A stretch of 9,460 nt of DNA from Christensenella sp. UBA4379 (lineage in GTDB: Bacteria; Bacillota; Clostridia; Christensenellales; Aristaeellaceae): positions 34,271 to 43,730 of the forward strand of contig DGRV01000092.1 of NCBI GenBank assembly GCA_002391225.1, given 5' to 3'. Of this stretch, positions 6,324 through 9,460 are shown piece by piece. The notes beneath the pieces are model-generated. The model saw only the letters and a program-made list of their open reading frames with translations. It searched no databases and had not been told where the DNA came from. The position numbers and the translations under genes were made by a program. Every line of letters starts with the position of its first letter. Within the stretch, counting starts at the first letter, position 1.

Positions 6324-6902
6324 ATGAAAAAGAGGCTTTTGTCCCTTGTGCTGACAGCGGCCTACCTGTTTGGAATGCTGAGCGCTTTTCCGGCCATGGC
6401 CGCCTCTTACCCCTACACCGCGATCGCCGGCAAGGACGGGGCGAACCTGCGCGACCAGGCGGATATAAACGGCCGCATCGTCCTGGTCATCCACCCTTAT
6501 GAGCTGGTCACCGTGACCGGCAGGCGGGGAGACTGGTATGCCGTCCGCCTGTCAGACAAAAAAGGCTACGTCCATCAGAACAAGATCAGCTTCTTCAGCG
6601 AGATGGTGTTTGACGACCCCGAGGCGGCGATGGCCTACGTGCCCGAATACGCCGGCCAGCAGGACGGGACGGAGGAAGAGCAGGGAATGATCGTCCGGGT
6701 CGGCAAAGGCGGAGCCAATATGCGCGACGTCATGAACCTGGAAGCCAAGCCCATCCGCATCCTCCACGCCGGGGAGGAAGTGTATGTCTTCTACGTGGTC
6801 ACGGTCAACCGCCACGACTGGGCGGTCGTCCAGACGGACGACGGCATCGTCGGCTACGTCAGCGCGGGCTATCTGGACTGGGAAGCGGAAGAAGAGGAAT
6901 GA
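6324..6902 (+). CDS. Secreted protein with two SH3-like (bacterial SH3) domains
   Basis: This 192-residue protein is probably exported and cell-wall associated; its exact function is unknown to me. A signal peptide is plain: MKKR, a hydrophobic core LLSLVLTAAYLFGMLSAF, and a likely cut after AMA (residues 24-26). Two bacterial SH3 repeats follow, at about 38-90 and 124-187. Each has the typical NLRD or NMRD strand, a hydrophobic VxVxG-like turn, a WYAV or WAVV strand, and a GYV closing strand. Such domains usually bind peptidoglycan, but no catalytic domain is attached here. The linker and C-terminus are acidic, ending EAEEEE. The ATG has a good ribosome binding site (AGAAAGGAAGG, 6307-6315). 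The gene starts 16 bases after truB and could ride on the same transcript. Confidence 0.82.
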   Translation: MKKRLLSLVLTAAYLFGMLSAFPAMAASYPYTAIAGKDGANLRDQADINGRIVLVIHPYELVTVTGRRGDWYAVRLSDKKGYVHQNKISFFSEMVFDDPEAAMAYVPEYAGQQDGTEEEQGMIVRVGKGGANMRDVMNLEAKPIRILHAGEEVYVFYVVTVNRHDWAVVQTDDGIVGYVSAGYLDWEAEEEE

Positions 6903-6903
6903 T

Positions 6904-6920
6904 GATCCTCTGAGGATTTT
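6904..6920 (+). terminator. Possible weak terminator after the SH3 protein gene
   Basis: ATCCT (6905-6909) and AGGAT (6913-6917) form a five-bp stem with loop CTG, followed by only TTT. It sits directly after the stop codon and just before the tRNA promoter, the right place for the end of the long operon. The stem is short, so this is tentative. Confidence 0.28.
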
Positions 6921-6923
6921 CAG

Positions 6924-6952
6924 TTGACTTTTTTGATCCCCTTCGCTATACT
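6924..6952 (+). promoter_or_regulatory. Sigma-A-type promoter of tRNA-Leu
   Basis: TTGACT (6924-6929) and TATACT (6947-6952) are separated by 17 bases; each differs from consensus at one position. The expected start near 6959 is about four bases before the mature tRNA, so the primary transcript would have a very short 5' leader for RNase P to remove. Confidence 0.85.
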
Positions 6953-6962
6953 GGAGGGGTGC

Positions 6963-7050
6963 GGGGGCATGGCGGAATTGGCAGACGCCTTGGACTTAAA
7001 ATCCAATGTCCTTTCCGGACGTGCCGGTTCGAGCCCGGCTGCCCCTACCA
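6963..7050 (+). tRNA. tRNA-Leu, anticodon TAA
   Basis: The 88-base gene folds as a class II tRNA. The acceptor GGGGGCA (6963-6969) pairs with TGCCCCT, with one G-T pair at the end; A is the discriminator, and CCA (7048-7050) is encoded. The D arm contains GCGGAATTGGCAGACGC, typical of leucine tRNAs. The anticodon stem TTGGA/TCCAA encloses loop CTTAAAA, giving anticodon TAA, which reads UUA and UUG. A long variable arm (TGTCC...GGACG) marks the leucine class. The T arm is GCCGG-TTCGAGC-CCGGC. It has its own promoter and terminator and stands alone rather than in a tRNA cluster. Confidence 0.96.
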
Positions 7051-7055
7051 TGCGC

Positions 7056-7091
7056 AACCCTGACTTTGGAAAAAGCCAGGGTTGTTGTTTT
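7056..7091 (+). terminator. Rho-independent terminator of tRNA-Leu
   Basis: AACCCTG (7056-7062) pairs with CAGGGTT (7077-7083). After one A-C mismatch, CTTT (7064-7067) pairs with AAAG (7072-7075) around the tetraloop GGAA. GTTGTTTT follows as a T-rich tail. It begins five bases after the tRNA CCA end. Any ATG at 7092 would sit on the tail of this hairpin, which bears on the start of the next gene. Confidence 0.85.
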
Positions 7092-7118
7092 ATGAAATTG
7101 CTGAAAGGAAATGGAGCC

Positions 7119-7811
7119 GTGAACAGAGACGAAATCGTGGCGGAGCTGTTCCGCATGCGGGACCCGGAGTACGCCCGGATGCAGACAAAAATCATTCCTA
7201 CGGTCCCTGCAGACAGTATCATCGGCGTCCGGACCCCGGCCCTCCGTGTTTTTGCCAAGGAGCTGAGCGGGGACGGGGAGATCGGCAACTTCCTTTCCGG
7301 CCTGCCGCATCAATATTTTGACGAGGATCAGCTGCACGCCTTCGTGATCTCCCAGGAAAAGAATTTTGACCGTTGTGCCGCCCAGGTAGAGGCATTTCTG
7401 CCCTTCATCAACAACTGGGCCACCTGCGACCAGCTTTCCCCCAAGGCGTTCAAAAGGGAGCCGGAGCGGCTGCTGCCATCCATTGACCGCTGGATCCGCT
7501 CCGACCGGATCTACACCGTCCGCTTTGCCATCGGCATGCTGATGCAGCATTTTCTGGACGACCGCTTTGAGGTACGGTACGCCGACATGGTGGCCAAGGT
7601 CCGCTCGGAGGAATACTACGTCCACATGATGATCGCCTGGTACTTTGCCACCGCCCTGGCAAAGCAGTACGAACAGATCCTCCCTTATCTGGAGGAAAAG
7701 CGCCTGGACGCCTGGGTACACAACAAAGCCATCCAGAAAAGCGTGGAAAGCTACCGGATCCCCGAGGAGCGGAAGGAATATCTGAGGACGCTGAGGGTAA
7801 GCAGGAAATAA
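7119..7811 (+). CDS. AlkD-like DNA alkylation repair protein
   Basis: The product belongs to the AlkD/HEAT-repeat family (DNA alkylation repair). Characterised members are glycosylases that remove bulky or cationic N3- and N7-alkyl purines without flipping the base. From GTG 7119 it has 230 residues, the usual length, starting MNRDEIVAELFRMRDPEYAR. AAAGGA (7104-7109) lies nine bases before. An in-frame ATG at 7092 adds nine residues but sits at the tail of the tRNA terminator with no ribosome binding site. Family signatures: IGVRTP 35-40, NNWATCD 98-104 with the active-site Trp/Asp pair, a Trp in MIAWYFA near 174, and HNKAIQKSVES 201-211. No promoter is clear, so transcription may be read-through from the tRNA. 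Substrate range is not predictable. Confidence 0.86.
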   Translation: MNRDEIVAELFRMRDPEYARMQTKIIPTVPADSIIGVRTPALRVFAKELSGDGEIGNFLSGLPHQYFDEDQLHAFVISQEKNFDRCAAQVEAFLPFINNWATCDQLSPKAFKREPERLLPSIDRWIRSDRIYTVRFAIGMLMQHFLDDRFEVRYADMVAKVRSEEYYVHMMIAWYFATALAKQYEQILPYLEEKRLDAWVHNKAIQKSVESYRIPEERKEYLRTLRVSRK

Positions 7812-7850
7812 GCACCTGAACAGCGTGATTCAAAGCGGAGGAAAGCCATG

Positions 7851-9158
7851 TCAGCGCCGGGACGTAGGCAGGCGGTATCGTGTATTTCTGCCCCCTCCGA
7901 TGACCTCCAGGATTCCTTCCTTCACCAACTGCCGGAGCAGCCGGGAGGCGGAAGAGGAACTCAGGCCGGTCAGCTCTTCCGCGTCTGAACGGGTGATTTC
8001 ATCTGTATCGGCCAGCCGGGAAAGGATCCTGTCTCTGCCGGACCCATGATCAGGAAGAGCGGCGGAAGTGACCGGCCGCAGGCAGGGCAGCGTGACCTTA
8101 AACACGTTTTCCGTGACCTGCAGGAGACGATCCGGCGCTTGCCCTGGGTAGGCGTTCATGATTTTTTGAAGCCCAGTTCCGTAGGCCTCGATCAGGTCCA
8201 GCCGATAGAAGATATTGGCGAGCTTTGGATTCCGGCAGATGGAGAAGCCGGTCATCACGTCCTGCAGGGTAAATCCGGCCATCAGCCCCCCTGCGGAGAT
8301 GATTTCCATCCGGTCCCCGTAAATGCTGATCAGGGTCGGGGCGGAATATGCGTAGTCGCGGTGAACGATGGCGTTCAGCAGCGCTTCACGGAGGGCTGCT
8401 TCCGGGTATGCGCGGTGATCGGTGCGATACAGGCCTGCAAAGGTTGCCGATTTTTCGTTATGCGCGTCCAGGAAGGCATAAGCGTCCTCCATCTGCTTGA
8501 GCAGTGAACCGCCAAATTCGCGGCGGTCCTGGAAGCGGGACTGGTCTGTGCCGGAAAAAACAGCTGCCTTGATGATGTGCGGACACTGGTCGGACAGCAA
8601 CAGGCCCAGATTGGTATAGATACCGTCAGGGGAAAGGAGACCGAGCGTTTTCATCTGCGGCTTTTCCAGCGCGGCGTTCTGTCTGCTGAAAACAGCCGCC
8701 GCATAAGAAAAGGTGAGGGATTGATCCAAAGAGCGTGTTGCTTCGTAGGAATCACCGTCTGTTTCCTTGATCATCTGGCGGATGGCGGCTTCGGTGGCCG
8801 GAGCCGCGGAAGTGCCCTGACGGACGAACACACCTTCCGGCTTCATTCCCTTCGCGCTCATGTAATACGGCCTGTTCGCGCCGCGGTTGACGGCGACCCG
8901 GACGATGTTTTTGTGACCGCTGTCCAGGATCGTGTAATGGACAAACATGGTCACGTCCGGCATAATGGAATCCCGCACCATGTTGGTCAGCCGCTGAATC
9001 AGCTGGTCCGGCGAGGATACGCCGACCGTTTCCCCGCTGTCGCTGACCCCAATATACATTATGCCGCCGTCCGTATTGGCAAAGGCGATGATGTCCTTGC
9101 GGATGCTTTCAGAATATTCCTGTTTCAGCTCAACCGTTTCGCTTTCCTGAAATATCAT
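7851..9158 (-). CDS. AlbA_2/Schlafen-type protein with ATP-binding region and C-terminal winged helix
   Basis: The 435-residue product has three parts. Residues about 7-130 are an AlbA_2 (divergent AAA_4, Schlafen-type) domain: ETVELKQEYSESIRKDIIAFAN, then TDGGIMYIGVSDSGETVGV. Residues about 255-345 match the HATPase_c_4 region: LREALLNAIVHRDYA, then MEIISAGGL, RNPKLANIFYRL and AYGTGLQKIM. Residues about 374-430 form a winged helix, with helix-turn-helix SDAEELTGLSSSSASRLLRQLVKEGILE and wing GGGRNTRYRL. Such proteins are annotated as putative transcriptional regulators or nucleic-acid-binding proteins; biochemical roles are mostly unknown. ATG 9158 has AAGGAGG (9167-9173) eight bases before. 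A strong promoter and a repeat array lie upstream. It converges on the alkylation repair gene (39-base gap), and its codon use looks less GC-rich than the left-hand cluster. Confidence 0.85.
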   Translation of the reverse strand: MIFQESETVELKQEYSESIRKDIIAFANTDGGIMYIGVSDSGETVGVSSPDQLIQRLTNMVRDSIMPDVTMFVHYTILDSGHKNIVRVAVNRGANRPYYMSAKGMKPEGVFVRQGTSAAPATEAAIRQMIKETDGDSYEATRSLDQSLTFSYAAAVFSRQNAALEKPQMKTLGLLSPDGIYTNLGLLLSDQCPHIIKAAVFSGTDQSRFQDRREFGGSLLKQMEDAYAFLDAHNEKSATFAGLYRTDHRAYPEAALREALLNAIVHRDYAYSAPTLISIYGDRMEIISAGGLMAGFTLQDVMTGFSICRNPKLANIFYRLDLIEAYGTGLQKIMNAYPGQAPDRLLQVTENVFKVTLPCLRPVTSAALPDHGSGRDRILSRLADTDEITRSDAEELTGLSSSSASRLLRQLVKEGILEVIGGGRNTRYRLPTSRR

Positions 9159-9170
9159 CCCGACCGCCTC

Positions 9171-9262
9171 CTTCTCGTCATTCTGATCATATTCTAATCA
9201 TTCTCGTCATTCTTGTCAAGTGGTGACGAGAATGACGAGAATGTGACGAGAATGACAAGCAA
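9171..9262. repeat. 9-bp repeat array (GACGAGAAT) with central inverted repeat, probable operator
   Basis: On the minus strand five adjacent units lie at 9209-9217 (GACAAGAAT), 9200-9208 (GACGAGAAT), 9191-9199 (GATTAGAAT), 9180-9188 (GATCAGAAT, after a two-base insert) and 9171-9179 (GACGAGAAG). On the plus strand units lie at 9225-9233, 9234-9242 and 9245-9253 (all GACGAGAAT), with a degenerate one at 9254-9262. The two sets face each other, so 9199-9218 and 9224-9243 match as inverted repeats at 19 of 20 positions around a five-base centre. The left set covers the -35, spacer, -10 and leader of the AlbA_2 gene; the right set ends 32 bases before the scfA -35 box. This layout fits cooperative binding of a repressor or dual regulator. 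Which protein binds is inference. Confidence 0.88.
9191..9219 (-). promoter_or_regulatory. Promoter of the AlbA_2/Schlafen-type gene
   Basis: Reading the minus strand, TTGACA (9219-9214) is a perfect -35 box. After 17 bases comes TAGAAT (9196-9191), one base off the -10 consensus. The start is expected near 9184, giving a leader of about 26 bases that holds AAGGAGG. Both boxes lie inside the 9-bp repeat array: the -10 is formed by one unit (GATTAGAAT), and the -35 overlaps another. A protein bound to the array would block RNA polymerase. Confidence 0.82.
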
Positions 9263-9294
9263 GCGGAGAAGCTCGGAAAGGCGAACTCTTTTTC

Positions 9295-9323
9295 TTGACA
9301 TCCACCCGTCAATATGGTACATT
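9295..9323 (+). promoter_or_regulatory. Promoter of the SCIFF precursor gene
   Basis: TTGACA (9295-9300) is a perfect -35 box. TACATT (9318-9323), 17 bases later, matches the -10 consensus at four of six positions. The expected start is near 9330, leaving a leader of about 33 bases with AAAGGGGG (9346-9353) nine bases before the ATG. The 9-bp repeat array ends about 32 bases upstream, a position from which a bound factor could activate or occlude. Confidence 0.8.
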
Positions 9324-9362
9324 ATCACAGTGAACCGAGTTTGTGAAAGGGGGATTAACGAT

Positions 9363-9460
9363 ATGTCTCATATTCAGACACTGCCTACCCGCGATCTGTG
9401 CGAGAGCGCCAAGAAGGGCGGCTGCGGCGAATGCCAGACTTCCTGCCAGTCCGCGTGCAA
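9363..9460 (+). CDS. scfA: SCIFF ranthipeptide precursor (six Cys in forty-five), partial
   Basis: The first 32 codons of a small peptide gene run into the window end. The visible core KKGGCGECQTSCQSAC (residues 17-32) is practically the family signature of SCIFF, the precursor of a thioether-bridged ranthipeptide. In known cases a radical SAM/SPASM enzyme (ScfB) links the Cys sulfurs to acceptor residues. The MSHIQTL start also fits the family, where MKHIxT is common. Four core Cys (21, 24, 28, 32) are visible; two more are expected beyond the edge. There is an additional Cys at 13, in the leader, which I do not recall as usual. A strong promoter and ribosome binding site stand upstream. The maturase gene would be expected next, outside the window. 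Confidence 0.9.
   Translation, partial: MSHIQTLPTRDLCESAKKGGCGECQTSCQSAC

Noticed and set aside
6963..7050. tRNA-Leu as an attachment site of an integrated element
   Set aside because: I found no second copy of the tRNA 3' end in the window and no integrase or phage-like gene nearby. The neighbouring genes do not form a recognisable island.
7082..7321. 79-codon + frame beginning MLFYEIAERKWSREQ
   Set aside because: It starts in the tRNA terminator tail, overlaps the alkylation repair gene in another frame, and lacks a ribosome binding site.
8577..9197. 206-codon plus-strand open frame over the AlbA_2 gene, and a shorter one at 8046-8507
   Set aside because: The minus-strand reading gives a full-length protein with AlbA_2, ATP-binding and winged-helix parts plus promoter and ribosome binding site. 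The + frames have none of these.
9171..9262. CRISPR array or plasmid iterons as explanation for the 9-bp repeats
   Set aside because: The units are too short and have no unique spacers, so this is not CRISPR. No replication initiator is next to them, and the array sits exactly on a promoter, so an operator is the better reading.

Overview
The window reads as chromosome from a GC-rich member of the class Clostridia (Firmicutes/Bacillota). Three things point there: the gene order nusA-rnpM-ylxQ-infB-rbfA-nrnA-truB, a tRNA-Leu with encoded CCA, and the start of a SCIFF peptide gene at the right edge. SCIFF peptides are close to a signature of Clostridia. I cannot name genus or species from sequence alone.

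Left part (1-6307) is the conserved transcription/translation cluster, all on the + strand. It holds the 3' end of nusA, then rnpM, ylxQ, infB, rbfA, nrnA and truB. Several pairs overlap (rnpM/ylxQ by 14 bases; rbfA/nrnA and nrnA/truB by the four bases ATGA), which suggests one transcript and translational coupling. The only large break is 3731-4062 between infB and rbfA. This 332-base gap contains almost no unpaired sequence: at least six hairpins stand back to back, and a long-range stem competes with one of them. The infB product carries two blocks of tandem repeats in its disordered N-terminus.

Middle part (6308-7811): instead of the ribF and rpsO often seen after truB, there is a small secreted protein with two SH3-like domains. 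A free-standing tRNA-Leu(TAA) follows, with a clear promoter and a clear terminator, then an AlkD-like DNA alkylation repair protein.

Right part (7812-9460): a minus-strand gene for an AlbA_2/Schlafen-type protein with a GHKL-like ATP-binding region and a C-terminal winged helix. It diverges from a SCIFF precursor gene (scfA) that is cut by the window end. The 204-base region between them has a strong sigma-A-type promoter for each gene. Between the two promoters lies an array of about nine 9-bp units (consensus GACGAGAAT) arranged as five minus-strand and four plus-strand copies, with a nearly perfect 20-bp inverted repeat at the centre. This array covers the minus-strand promoter and its leader and lies just upstream of the scfA -35 box. 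It is the best candidate here for an undescribed regulatory system: a self-regulating AlbA_2 protein that may also control scfA.
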